From an uncultured Eubacteriales bacterium (GTDB lineage Bacteria; Bacillota; Clostridia; Monoglobales; Monoglobaceae): a stretch of DNA of 52,434 nucleotides. The position numbers were made by a program, and so were the translations under genes. Position 1 is the first letter of the stretch; every line of letters begins with the position of its first letter. Shown one piece after another: positions 1-7,294 of the stretch. The stretch is from NCBI GenBank assembly GCA_905201285.1, contig CAJKNM010000004.1:1-52434 (forward strand), read 5' to 3'. The notes under the pieces are model-generated. The model was given only the letters and a program-made list of their open reading frames with translations, had not been told where the DNA came from and did not search any database.

Positions 1-993
1 TTTTGAGCCGCCGTTTTTTTCTGTAGCAATCTTAAATTCAGCAATATCCATCACTGTTTCCGAACCGAACTCACGCAGGAGGTTCAGCACCTCTGCCTTA
101 GTCGCCGGAGGCTCTGTGGCTTGATTTTCAACTATGCGACATACCCTCCTGATGGTTTTGGAATCCGCTTTAAGACGGTGCATTACTGGATTTATTTTCT
201 CGCCAGCGGATGCACAAACAGCCGCAAGTCTCAGTGCAAAAACTTTCGGCAATTTATCCGCCGCCCTACACAGTTCCGGATCAAAATTCTCTGAACCAAA
301 GCACTCGGGAAAAATCTTTTCAAGCACGTCCCGATATTTAATCAAAACCTCAGACGGCTTCTCCGCCGAGAGCAATTTTCTAAACTCGGCATAAACCCGC
401 TCCATTGCTATTTCTCTAAGGTTTTCTGCCATTTCTCTTACTGCGGTTTCAGTTTTGTCCTCTATCTTAAAACCACATACGGCGGCGAAGCGCAGAGCAC
501 GGATTATTCTCAAGGCATCCTCCGAGAATCTCTTTTCGGGTTCTCCGACACACCGAATCACGCCGCGTCTTATATCTTCTCTTCCAGCAAACGGGTCAAC
601 AATCCCCTCATCTTCATTATAAGCCATCGAATTAATGGTAAAATCACGTCTCGCCAAATCTTTGGTTATATCCGTGACAAAGCTGACACTGTCCGGACGG
701 CGATTGTCGCTGTAACTTCCGTCAATGCGAAATGTTGTCACCTCAACCGGAATTTTATCTGAAAGAATCGTTATTGTTCCATGCTTTATTCCTGTCGGAA
801 TTGCCGGCATAACCCCGTTAAATACCCGAATTATCTGCTCGGGCCTTGCGGAAGTGCAAACGTCCCAATCAGCAGGGGTCCTTCCCATAATACTGTCTCT
901 CACACATCCGCCGACAATAAAAGCCTTAAAGCCTGCACTCTCAAGGTCCTTTAAAACATTTTGTACATAAACGGGTATTTCAAGCTTAATCAT
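1..993 (-). CDS. cca: CCA tRNA nucleotidyltransferase (partial, C-terminus outside window)
   Basis: Adds or repairs the 3' CCA end of tRNAs in the cytoplasm. The 331 visible codons start with MIKLEIPVYVQNVL and run open to the window edge, so the C-terminus is missing. The class II nucleotidyltransferase head is clear: GGCVRDSIMG near residue 22, then the metal-binding DWDVCT motif, RRDFTINSMAYN near residue 110 and RIIRALRFA near residue 145. The rest is helical, as expected for the neck and body domains. A PcnB-type poly(A) polymerase is the alternative, since the heads are alike, but in Firmicutes this architecture is usually the CCA enzyme. A weak GGTGA precedes the ATG at 993. It lies 32 bases after the deacetylase gene on the same strand, so the two may be co-transcribed. 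Confidence 0.9.
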   Translation of the reverse strand, partial: MIKLEIPVYVQNVLKDLESAGFKAFIVGGCVRDSIMGRTPADWDVCTSARPEQIIRVFNGVMPAIPTGIKHGTITILSDKIPVEVTTFRIDGSYSDNRRPDSVSFVTDITKDLARRDFTINSMAYNEDEGIVDPFAGREDIRRGVIRCVGEPEKRFSEDALRIIRALRFAAVCGFKIEDKTETAVREMAENLREIAMERVYAEFRKLLSAEKPSEVLIKYRDVLEKIFPECFGSENFDPELCRAADKLPKVFALRLAAVCASAGEKINPVMHRLKADSKTIRRVCRIVENQATEPPATKAEVLNLLREFGSETVMDIAEFKIATEKNGGSK

Positions 994-1025
994 AATTCAC
1001 CATCCACCATAACTATATCAGCGGC

Positions 1026-2180
1026 TTACCTTAAGAACAGCGGAAAGCGTACAATGCTTATCGAATCATCTATTGTGGTTCTCGGTATTTCATAGACCGT
1101 TCCCGCACCCTTATCTATAACCGAAAAGCCTGTTTTATAAAAGCGTCTCGCCTGACCTACAACGGTCTGGTTGATTGACCCATACGGATATGCGATAGCG
1201 GTAACCTCTCTTCCGGTTACGTTGTATATAGCGTCATTAGACCTTGAAAACTCGTCCGCAAGCTGATTCTCTGAAAGTTCGGTCAGCCTTGAATGGGTCG
1301 CCGTATGCGAGTATATTCTGAAAACGCCGCTGTCACTCATCTCATAGAGCTGTTGAGGGTTACAGTAATATTCCTCTCCTATTTTATCCGACACCATAAA
1401 AAGCGTTGCCTTTGCGTTATATTTTTTAAGAATCTTATACGCCTTGTCATATGTCTGAATATAACCATCATCAAATGTAATCACAACCGGTTTCTGAACC
1501 GTACTTGCAAGTGACAGCTCCTCCGGGAAAAGGAAGGTATAACCATTATCATAAAAATACTTTATCTGTTCCTCGAAGTTCGGTTCACTCACATATACAT
1601 ACGGATACGGGCCGGACGGATAATCTATTACGTGATACATCAAAATAGGAAGATTTCTCGAATTCCTCTGTCCGCTTTTACTGCGTCTGCCATAATTCTG
1701 AGCACGCACAGCCAGACTTATGTAATACCTTGCCATTCCCTCGGAAATAATTGATTTTGGCTTTAAAAATCCCGAGTTATTATATATACCAACCGCCGAC
1801 AAAAATGCAATCTGACTTTGGTAAAAAGGGCTCACCTCATTTTGGTCGGTATGCCATACTATCTTTGTGTTATCATAAAAAAGATCCGGACACGAAACGT
1901 CAAGCGCCCTCTTTAGCATAATTAAAAATTCCTCTGTGGTTACCTCACGGTTCGGAAGAAAGTTATTACCCGAAATCGCATGAACAATCTTCTTTTTTCT
2001 GTAATATGCAACAGCAGGGTCATCTGTATCATCAAAGGTTGTTCCTGTTTCCCATACAGGCAGGACTTCTGTCAACATATTAACCGCTGACTTACGCGTA
2101 ACCGCCGTATTTTCATCAGCATATGCCACACTTGGTATAAATAATGCTATAACCAGCAACGTAAATATAAATTTTCTCAT
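1026..2180 (-). CDS. SLH-like / polysaccharide deacetylase (NodB-type), secreted
   Basis: Predicted secreted carbohydrate esterase family 4 enzyme, likely removing N-acetyl groups from peptidoglycan or another surface glycan. Residues 1-21 are a signal peptide ending SVAYA. Residues about 25-170 resemble two divergent SLH modules (for example FLPNREVTTEEFLIMLKRAL), which would hold the protein on the cell wall. The C-terminal NodB domain starts at LPILMYHVI and carries the metal and catalytic motifs: TFDDGY near residue 235, SHTATH near 290 and AYPYG near 318. The ATG at 2180 is chosen because AAGGA lies 9 bases upstream; an in-frame GTG one codon earlier is less well placed. Substrate is not deducible. 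Confidence 0.85.
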   Translation of the reverse strand: MRKFIFTLLVIALFIPSVAYADENTAVTRKSAVNMLTEVLPVWETGTTFDDTDDPAVAYYRKKKIVHAISGNNFLPNREVTTEEFLIMLKRALDVSCPDLFYDNTKIVWHTDQNEVSPFYQSQIAFLSAVGIYNNSGFLKPKSIISEGMARYYISLAVRAQNYGRRSKSGQRNSRNLPILMYHVIDYPSGPYPYVYVSEPNFEEQIKYFYDNGYTFLFPEELSLASTVQKPVVITFDDGYIQTYDKAYKILKKYNAKATLFMVSDKIGEEYYCNPQQLYEMSDSGVFRIYSHTATHSRLTELSENQLADEFSRSNDAIYNVTGREVTAIAYPYGSINQTVVGQARRFYKTGFSVIDKGAGTVYEIPRTTIDDSISIVRFPLFLR

Positions 2181-2361
2181 CACTATGAATCCTTCTTTAC
2201 ATTTGTTTTATAATAATATTTCTGTCTAACTTATATAATATATCACACTTTAACCTAAATGTCCAGCTTTTATAACCTTTTTTACTAAAATATAAGTCTC
2301 ACTTTTATATTTTTCCGAAAGACACAATTTAATTTCTGAGAGATTTTGTTGAAAATTCAGA

Positions 2362-2390
2362 TTGACAATTAAAAATCCGTTTTGTATAAT
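2362..2390 (+). promoter_or_regulatory. Consensus sigma-A promoter upstream of the MATE remnant
   Basis: TTGACA at 2362-2367, a 17-base spacer and TATAAT at 2385-2390 form a perfect consensus promoter. Transcription would start near 2397, giving a leader of about 105 bases before the ATG at 2503. The rest of the 2181-2502 gap is AT-rich with no other signal seen apart from the leader hairpin. Confidence 0.75.
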
Positions 2391-2435
2391 AAAGCTATTA
2401 AATTTAATATTCAAAATAATTCAGCGTGTTGCATT

Positions 2436-2475
2436 AAGCGTAAGTCCGGCTTTTTGCTTCACGCTTTTTTATTTT
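2436..2475 (+). terminator. Terminator-like hairpin inside the MATE leader (possible attenuator)
   Basis: AAGCGTAAG (2436-2444) pairs with CTTCACGCTT (2457-2466) with one bulged base, followed by a T-run broken by a single A. It lies between the strong promoter at 2362-2390 and the start codon. AGCGTG at 2423-2428 can pair with the same CACGCT strand, so two mutually exclusive folds are possible, as in an attenuator. Confidence 0.5.
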
Positions 2476-2502
2476 GTTAATTTTTTAAGAATGGAGATTT
2501 TT

Positions 2503-2886
2503 ATGCAAAACACAACAAATCAAAACAAAATGGCTGTTATGTCGGTAAACAAGCTGCTGCTTTCTATGGGACTTCCCATCATTATTTCTATGGTTCTTCA
2601 AGCTCTGTATAACATAGTGGACAGCGCTTTCGTTGCAAATATGCAATCAAACGGTGAAGCTGCGCTGAATGCGCTTACTCTTGCGTTTCCTATGCAGATG
2701 TTTATCGTCGCACTCGGCAGGCAATTTGTTTTTATTCTTCCCATAGCATATTTTCTCGCTGCCGCAGTACGCAGCTATGTCTTTCCCGAATCGCTCATTT
2801 GGATTACGTTTCCATTCGGCGAATTTATAACAATGCTTATCGCTTGTGCGATGATGAAACACAAGTATAAAAAATTATCATTTTAA
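2503..2886 (+). pseudogene. MATE family efflux transporter with large internal in-frame deletion
   Basis: MATE transporters export cationic compounds by Na+ or H+ antiport and are about 450 residues with 12 helices; this frame gives only 127. Residues 1-70 match a MATE N-terminus (LLLSMGLPIIISMVLQALYN, then NALTLAFPMQMFIVAL). From GRQFVFILP onward it reads like the last two helices of a MATE protein (IWITFPFGEFITMLIACAMM) with a basic tail. The middle, about 300 residues, is gone without breaking the frame. GGAG at 2493-2496 lies 6 bases before the ATG at 2503; the ATG at 2491 overlaps that site and is less likely. It still has a consensus promoter, so a short three- or four-helix peptide may be made. 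Transport function is unlikely. Confidence 0.75.
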
Positions 2887-2904
2887 CCATAAGCTAAATA
2901 TAAA

Positions 2905-2947
2905 ATATGTGTATATACCGAGAAATGAGATCGGTATATACACATAT
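2905..2947. terminator. Bidirectional terminator-like inverted repeat
   Basis: A perfect 17-bp inverted repeat (2905-2921 and 2931-2947, loop GAAATGAGA) lies between the convergent MATE remnant and the AraC gene. Flanks are AT-rich but lack a strong T-run on either side, so termination efficiency is uncertain. Confidence 0.6.
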
Positions 2948-3004
2948 ATCAAGAGAACATACTTTATACATCGGTGAACCCACCGAAATAAATCTTATTC
3001 ATTA

Positions 3005-3787
3005 TCACATTGTATAATATTGTTTCAAATACTTCTTCGGTGAAAGCCCCTCCGTCTTTTTAAAGCATCGGCTGAAATAAGCACTATCACAAAAGCCCAG
3101 CCTACCGGCAATCTCTTCTATAGAATGTTTTCCTGTAATTAAAAGTTCCTTTGCCCTTGATATTCTAAGCTCATTTCTGTATTCAGACACCGTCTTTCCA
3201 TATCCTTTTTTAAACGTTCGCTGAAATGTCGATACGCTGACCGAACACATTTCAGCCAAATCAGGTTCCTTAAGTTCAAATTCAATATCGGCATCTATAG
3301 CCTGTTTTATCCGGACAAACTCTGCATTATTTTCGCCGGAACAGCAAAGTCCATCAACTATGGCATAAAGCATTGATTTAACCATACACTCTCTGCCGCT
3401 CGCCGTCCAATAACTTAAAATATCAAAAAATTTTTTTTGAAGATCTACACGATTTCTAAACATTAGTATTGTATTCTCTGATCCGGAGAATAATCCGCTG
3501 TTTCCATCAGGCGCTTTACAATAAAAATTAACCAATATGCTTTGTGTGGAATTAGCATCAAAAACCGCACGATAACGGGCATCTTTTTTCAGAACTACAA
3601 CATCTCCGGCGGATGCCAAAATATTTGCTGTATCCATCTTATATCTAATCTCACCCGATACAATAAAACAAATTCCATAATGCGGACGGCTTTTGGTTTC
3701 ATATGAAAAATAATTGCCGCTATGCCATATCTGATTATGCACAATTATGTTATAAAAGTTCAAGCTTGCCATATCCTCGTTAATCAT
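3005..3787 (-). CDS. AraC family transcriptional regulator
   Basis: A 260-residue cytoplasmic DNA-binding regulator. Residues about 25-110 form a cupin-like sensing domain (GICFIVSGEIRYKM, ILASAGDVVVLKK), typical of AraC regulators of sugar use. Residues about 160-258 are the double helix-turn-helix: SVSVSTFQRTFKKGYGKTV for the first and EEIAGRLGFCDSAYFSRCFK for the second, then GLSPKKYLKQY. An AGGTGA site precedes the ATG at 3787. It has its own sigma-A promoter at 3806-3834. No sugar operon is next to it, so its target is unknown; it could act on the nearby epimerase-like gene, but nothing in the sequence shows this. Confidence 0.88.
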   Translation of the reverse strand: MINEDMASLNFYNIIVHNQIWHSGNYFSYETKSRPHYGICFIVSGEIRYKMDTANILASAGDVVVLKKDARYRAVFDANSTQSILVNFYCKAPDGNSGLFSGSENTILMFRNRVDLQKKFFDILSYWTASGRECMVKSMLYAIVDGLCCSGENNAEFVRIKQAIDADIEFELKEPDLAEMCSVSVSTFQRTFKKGYGKTVSEYRNELRISRAKELLITGKHSIEEIAGRLGFCDSAYFSRCFKKTEGLSPKKYLKQYYTM

Positions 3788-3805
3788 GTTTTATCACCTG
3801 ACATA

Positions 3806-3834
3806 ATTATATAAAAAAACAGTCGATTAGTCAA
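3806..3834 (-). promoter_or_regulatory. Sigma-A promoter for the AraC gene
   Basis: On the minus strand TTGACT (3834-3829), a 17-base spacer and TATAAT (3811-3806), about 19 bases before the start codon. Confidence 0.65.
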
Positions 3835-3910
3835 GAATTTCTGCCGCAAAAACACAAAAATTCCTATATCAATATTTTGAATGTTATGTCTGTTATCAAT
3901 TATGTTTTAT

Positions 3911-4864
3911 CTAATTTAACATTTTTACCCTATCCTCTTGAGTTTTAAGCCACCTTCGTGCACCGTCGCCGAAGGTTTCGGCCTCTATTATGTAGACTCC
4001 GTTCTTTTCCTGCTTCACCACCGCGGTAGGGATACGATCCAAAATTGCTTCAGCTGACAATCCCGAATATTCAAACCGAATCGTATTCAGCCTTCCTCCG
4101 AACATAAATTGAATTCGCTTTTTAAACTCGCCGTCATTAAAACGGTCGCGATACGGAACCGTAAACTTTTCTCCCGTATCCTTTATGCATTTTATTCTGT
4201 CGATTCTGTATATTGTCGGATTAATGTCACAGGGGTCATCAAAATGTTCTTCCTTGTCTATATCATCAATAAACGCCGCAAGGTAGAAATAAAAATCCGA
4301 TGCCATTATGCCGACCGGTTTAAGCTTCCTCCTTACCGGAGAACCACCTCCTAACCGCTCATATCCTACTTCTATTATGCGATGCCGCGATACCGCATCT
4401 CCGAGCTTACAAAGCTTGTCCAAAACGGCCTGCCCGTGCCGCGGCTCGCAATAATTAAATTTATCACAGCTTATCAGTTCAGACACATTATGCTTAAATC
4501 TTGATGAAATGCAGTTATTGACAATCTTATCGATTATCGGCATCATCTCAGACTTTATAAGCGGGCGGCTGTCAAGCAGTATCTTGCAAACAGCAAGCCC
4601 CTCGCCCTCGTTTAAATGTCCATCCTTCTCACTATGCAGGAAATACCCGCATTGCGACCTGTCGTATTTCACGCTTTTGTCAAGTCCGATATTCGCCGAA
4701 TTGTTATCGAAAAATGCTCGAATATCATCTATATCACGCTGAATCGTTCTCTCGCTTACCCCAAATCTATTGGCCTCTTCAGCCTTTCTTACTATAACAC
4801 CCGACTTAAATTTTTCATAAATCGAGAGAATTCTATCATATTTTGATTTTTTATTGTTGTCCAT
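3911..4864 (-). CDS. WYL domain-containing transcriptional regulator (HTH_11-WYL)
   Basis: A 317-residue regulator. Residues about 5-60 form a DeoR-like winged helix-turn-helix (RILSIYEKFKSGVIV, then FGVSERTIQRDIDDIRAFF). The centre and C-terminus fit a WYL domain, with RRKLKPVGIMASDFYFYLAA in place of the usual WYL-bearing strand and a C-terminal extension ending GDGARRWLKTQ. WYL domains sense ligands, often nucleic acids or nucleotides. GGGAG lies 8 bases before the ATG at 4864; an upstream in-frame TTG at 4885 would overlap that site and is rejected. The 5' side carries TGACAT inverted repeats (4921-4986), suggesting autoregulation and possible control of the divergent RNA at 5011. The ligand is unknown. 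Confidence 0.85.
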   Translation of the reverse strand: MDNNKKSKYDRILSIYEKFKSGVIVRKAEEANRFGVSERTIQRDIDDIRAFFDNNSANIGLDKSVKYDRSQCGYFLHSEKDGHLNEGEGLAVCKILLDSRPLIKSEMMPIIDKIVNNCISSRFKHNVSELISCDKFNYCEPRHGQAVLDKLCKLGDAVSRHRIIEVGYERLGGGSPVRRKLKPVGIMASDFYFYLAAFIDDIDKEEHFDDPCDINPTIYRIDRIKCIKDTGEKFTVPYRDRFNDGEFKKRIQFMFGGRLNTIRFEYSGLSAEAILDRIPTAVVKQEKNGVYIIEAETFGDGARRWLKTQEDRVKMLN

Positions 4865-4920
4865 AACGAACGCTCCCTTTTCCAAAATCTACTTAATATT
4901 ATACTCACGCACATAGACAC

Positions 4921-4986
4921 ATTATGTCATTTGTAAAAAAAATTAGAATTTAATTAAAAAATTTTACATAATGACATAATATGTCA
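4921..4986. promoter_or_regulatory. TGACATAAT inverted repeats, candidate WYL-regulator operators
   Basis: ATTATGTCAT (4921-4930) is the exact reverse complement of ATGACATAAT (4971-4980). The second site is half of a tighter palindrome: TGACAT (4972-4977), 3 bases, ATGTCA (4981-4986). The sites lie between the divergent WYL gene and the promoter of the structured RNA. Assignment to the WYL protein is inferred from position only. Confidence 0.5.
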
Positions 4987-4997
4987 CACTAAATATG

Positions 4998-5008
4998 TAT
5001 AATATAAT
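4998..5008 (+). promoter_or_regulatory. -10 elements for the structured RNA at 5011
   Basis: Two overlapping TATAAT hexamers (4998-5003 and 5003-5008) sit just upstream of the 5' strand of the closing stem of the RNA, so either would start transcription at about 5010-5015. No good -35 hexamer is at 17 bases; the TGACAT palindrome lies there instead, so the promoter may depend on a bound regulator. Confidence 0.5.
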
Positions 5009-5010
5009 TA

Positions 5011-5260
5011 GTCTCTATATAGGAAGCGCTGCTTTAGAAGTATTCTCTTTTACATTTCGGTAAGGAAAAACCTTAATTCCTTATCGAACACCAAATTTCC
5101 TTTCAAAGCTAAAATGTGCATTCTCAAAGGAGCACACCAAAAATGTAATTTTCTTCTTGTTTGGTTCTGTGCAAACGCTCTCATATGGATGTATGTAAAG
5201 AAGGAAATGCCCTTTTACCTAAAGCATTGTCTTCCTTATAGAGATTTATTCCTTTTTTTT
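5011..5260 (+). ncRNA. Structured non-coding RNA candidate (6S-like architecture, family unassigned)
   Basis: About 235 bases of the 4865-5516 gap fold into a long-range structure. The closing stem pairs 5012-5026 with 5231-5244 (one bulge); GCTTTAG at 5031-5037 pairs with CTAAAGC at 5219-5225; CTTTTACAT at 5047-5055 pairs with ATGTAAAG at 5193-5200. Inside lie a 12-bp hairpin (5056-5067 with 5077-5088) and a smaller one (5115-5118 with 5133-5136, extended by CTC/GAG). The closing stem is followed by an eight-T run at 5253-5260, fitting intrinsic termination. -10 elements sit right before it. No credible protein is encoded. A closed rod with an open middle recalls 6S RNA, but I did not recognise conserved sequence; raiA-type or novel RNA are alternatives. 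Confidence 0.5.
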
Positions 5261-5362
5261 ACATTATTTTTATTATATCACCTTTTCCTTTTTATGTCAA
5301 TATTTGTTAATATTTTAATTAAAACATCGAGTCAAACTTCATATCAAACCAACAATAAAATC

Positions 5363-5392
5363 TTGACAAAATGTGGGACTATATGATATTAT
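5363..5392 (+). promoter_or_regulatory. Extended -10 promoter for the epimerase-like gene
   Basis: TTGACA (5363-5368), an 18-base spacer and TATTAT (5387-5392) preceded by TG one base upstream. The transcript would have a leader of about 115 bases before 5517, in which no clear structure was seen. Confidence 0.55.
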
Positions 5393-5516
5393 AATCATAC
5401 GAATTAAAAAACGCCTTGTTCTGCGCTCACATCACTGTATTTTTAAGTCTATATTTTCAAAAGGCACAGAGCCCGGACGTCGACATTTATTCAGAATTAA
5501 TCGGAGGTAATCTCAT

Positions 5517-6374
5517 ATGATTGAATTAAAAAAAGGCGGAACAACAGTAAAAATCAATGAAATTGGAGCCGAACTTCAAAGCATTCTTCATAACGGTACG
5601 GAATTAATATGGAACGGTGACCCAAAATTTTGGACAGGCCGTGCTCCGATTCTTTTCCCGATTTGCGGAGGCCTTAAAGATGACGCATACTTTTGGAACG
5701 GCGAAAAATATTGCCTGCCCAAGCATGGTTTCGCCAGACACAGCAGGTTTACGGCAGAAAAAAAGACTGAAAATATTGCTGAATTTTTGCTCTGTTCAGA
5801 TGCCGAAACCAAGACGAATTATCCGTTTGACTGGAAGCTCAATGTAACATATACTTTAAATGAAAGTGAACTTAAGATTGAATATTGCGTCACCAATTTA
5901 TCATCCGGTATTATGCCATTTTCTATTGGTGCACACGAAGCGTATCTCTGTCCCGAAGGAATAGAAGAATATGACGTAATTTTTGAAAAAGAAGAAACAC
6001 TTGACAGTTATATCTTAGACGGAAATCTTTTAGAGCATAACACTGTAAGGATTCTTGACAGAGGTCACGTGCTTCCGCTGAAATATGATTATTTTGAAGT
6101 AGACGCATTAGTTTTTAAACACCTGAACAGCAACTCGGCTGTTCTTAAAAATCGCTTAAACGGAAGATCGGTTAAGCTCAGCTTTAAAGACTTTCCTTAC
6201 TTTCTCTTATGGACAATTAAGAAAGATGCACCCTATATATGTATGGAACCGTGGTACGGAATTCAAGACCCGGTTGACAGCAGTCAGGATATTCTTGACA
6301 AGGAAGGTATTATAAAGTTAAACTCAGGCGAAAGTAAAACATTAATTCACACAATTACTCTTATAGAGGAATAG
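5517..6374 (+). CDS. Aldose 1-epimerase family protein (LacX-like)
   Basis: A 285-residue cytoplasmic protein of the galactose mutarotase superfamily, which interconverts alpha and beta anomers of free sugars or sugar phosphates. The N-terminus (INEIGAELQSIL, then LIWNGDPKFWTGRAPILFPI) matches the LacX-like branch, and KHGFARHSRF holds the conserved histidine. FSIGAHEAYLCPEG carries the second His/Glu pair, and the C-terminal CMEPWYGIQDP motif is typical. GGAGG sits 8 bases before the ATG. It appears to be monocistronic, with a promoter at 5363 and a terminator at 6486. Substrate cannot be set from the sequence. Confidence 0.85.
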   Translation: MIELKKGGTTVKINEIGAELQSILHNGTELIWNGDPKFWTGRAPILFPICGGLKDDAYFWNGEKYCLPKHGFARHSRFTAEKKTENIAEFLLCSDAETKTNYPFDWKLNVTYTLNESELKIEYCVTNLSSGIMPFSIGAHEAYLCPEGIEEYDVIFEKEETLDSYILDGNLLEHNTVRILDRGHVLPLKYDYFEVDALVFKHLNSNSAVLKNRLNGRSVKLSFKDFPYFLLWTIKKDAPYICMEPWYGIQDPVDSSQDILDKEGIIKLNSGESKTLIHTITLIEE

Positions 6375-6387
6375 AAATTCTTAATAA

Positions 6388-6510
6388 ATTAAAATCAAAT
6401 TCCGCGCTTTAGGTATAAATATTACCGATGCTGAATTAAATAAATACGGAAGAATTTTGAGTATCGGCTCTTATGCAACAAGCGTCAGTCCGTGCCATAT
6501 TGACATATGA
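6388..6510 (+). pseudogene. Possible remnant of a protein-coding gene
   Basis: The only long plus-strand frame in the gap after the epimerase gene runs from a TAA at 6385 to a TGA at 6508. Its translation has protein-like content (NITDAELNKYGRILSIGSY), resembling the N-terminus of small cupin-like proteins that start with ITD..F.KYGRVL. There is no start codon or ribosome-binding site, and the end merges with the terminator hairpin. It is probably the relic of a deleted downstream gene. The family resemblance is recalled, not searched. Confidence 0.3.
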
Positions 6511-6533
6511 CACGGACTGATTTATTTTTTTTT
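6486..6533 (+). terminator. Intrinsic terminator downstream of the epimerase-like gene
   Basis: CAGTCCGTG (6486-6494) pairs with CACGGACTG (6511-6519), with extra ATAT pairs possible inside, followed by a T-rich run up to 6533. The T-run abuts the stop codon of the convergent kinase-like gene. Confidence 0.8.
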
Positions 6534-7113
6534 AATACACACTGCTTATTATATCAACACATTTTTCGATTCCGAGTTCACCGCTGTTGAGCGCAATATC
6601 ATAATTCATCATATCGCCCCAATCAGAGTCCGTATAAAAATGATAATATGCCGAACGGCGCTTATCCTTTTCTTTTAATCTCTTTTCGGGTGCCTTTTCG
6701 CGTTCGCCGTAAACCTCAACAATACGTTTCGCTCTGCTTTCCATATCAGCGTGAATAAATACTTTAAGACAATCATTTCTGTCCCTTAAAATATAGTCAG
6801 CACAGCGCCCTATTATAACACACGGCTCCTTGTCAGCAAGTTCAAGAATTATCTTTCTTTGTGCATTCCACACATCATCCTGAAATGAATGTCCGTTATA
6901 ATCCCGACCGCAAAGCATACCAAACCAACTGCTGCTGACTGCATACTCACCCTGTTCCTTAATATAATCGGGGGCAAGGTTAGTCTCCTGTGCGGTTTTA
7001 TCAATAATCTCAGCATCATAGCATTTGATTCCGAGTCTTTGTGCCAATTCTTTTCCTACCGTTCTTCCTCCGCTTCCGAACTGTCTGCTGATTGTTATAA
7101 TTTTATAACTCAT
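6532..7113 (-). CDS. Cytidylate kinase-like family protein
   Basis: A 193-residue P-loop protein of the group annotated as cytidylate kinase-like in Clostridia. It starts MSYKIITISRQFGSGGRTVG, with GSGGRTVG as the phosphate-binding loop, followed by GIKCYDAEIIDKTAQET. The central VIIGRCADYIL and the VFIHADMESRAKRI segment match the nucleotide kinase core, and a lid-like basic stretch follows (EKRLKEKDKRRSAYYHFYTD). It is shorter than true Cmk (about 220 residues) and the genuine substrate is uncertain. A GAGGAGG site lies upstream of the ATG. The promoter at 7239 gives a leader of about 120 bases with an 8-bp TGTTTATA/TATAAACA hairpin. Confidence 0.8.
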   Translation of the reverse strand: MSYKIITISRQFGSGGRTVGKELAQRLGIKCYDAEIIDKTAQETNLAPDYIKEQGEYAVSSSWFGMLCGRDYNGHSFQDDVWNAQRKIILELADKEPCVIIGRCADYILRDRNDCLKVFIHADMESRAKRIVEVYGEREKAPEKRLKEKDKRRSAYYHFYTDSDWGDMMNYDIALNSGELGIEKCVDIISSVY

Positions 7114-7238
7114 TATGTAAAAACCTCCTCTTTTCTACAGCATTGCGCTGATTTTTAATAAATCTGATTCTGTTTATAGCAAAAATGAGCAGTATAAACA
7201 ATCGGATTTACGTCGTTTCAACTACTCATTGCATTTAT

Positions 7239-7267
7239 ATTATATCATACTTTTTTGATTTTTGCAA
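7239..7267 (-). promoter_or_regulatory. Sigma-A promoter for the cytidylate kinase-like gene
   Basis: On the minus strand TTGCAA (7267-7262), 17 bases, TATAAT (7244-7239). It lies just beyond the 3' end of the hydrolase gene, giving the kinase-like gene its own transcript. Confidence 0.6.
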
Positions 7268-7269
7268 GA

Positions 7270-7294
7270 AATCATAAAAAAATTTTTTATGATT
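7270..7294 (-). terminator. AT palindrome at the end of the hydrolase gene (weak terminator candidate)
   Basis: AATCAT, then A7T6, then ATGATT form a symmetric element that includes the stop codon of the hydrolase gene (7287-7289). The T-run is within the stem instead of after it, so it is not a classic terminator. Confidence 0.3.

Noticed and set aside
5114..5386. 90-codon plus-strand frame in the gap before the epimerase gene
   Set aside because: It lies across the paired strands of the structured RNA, has no ribosome-binding site, and its Phe/Leu-rich composition reflects T-rich DNA.
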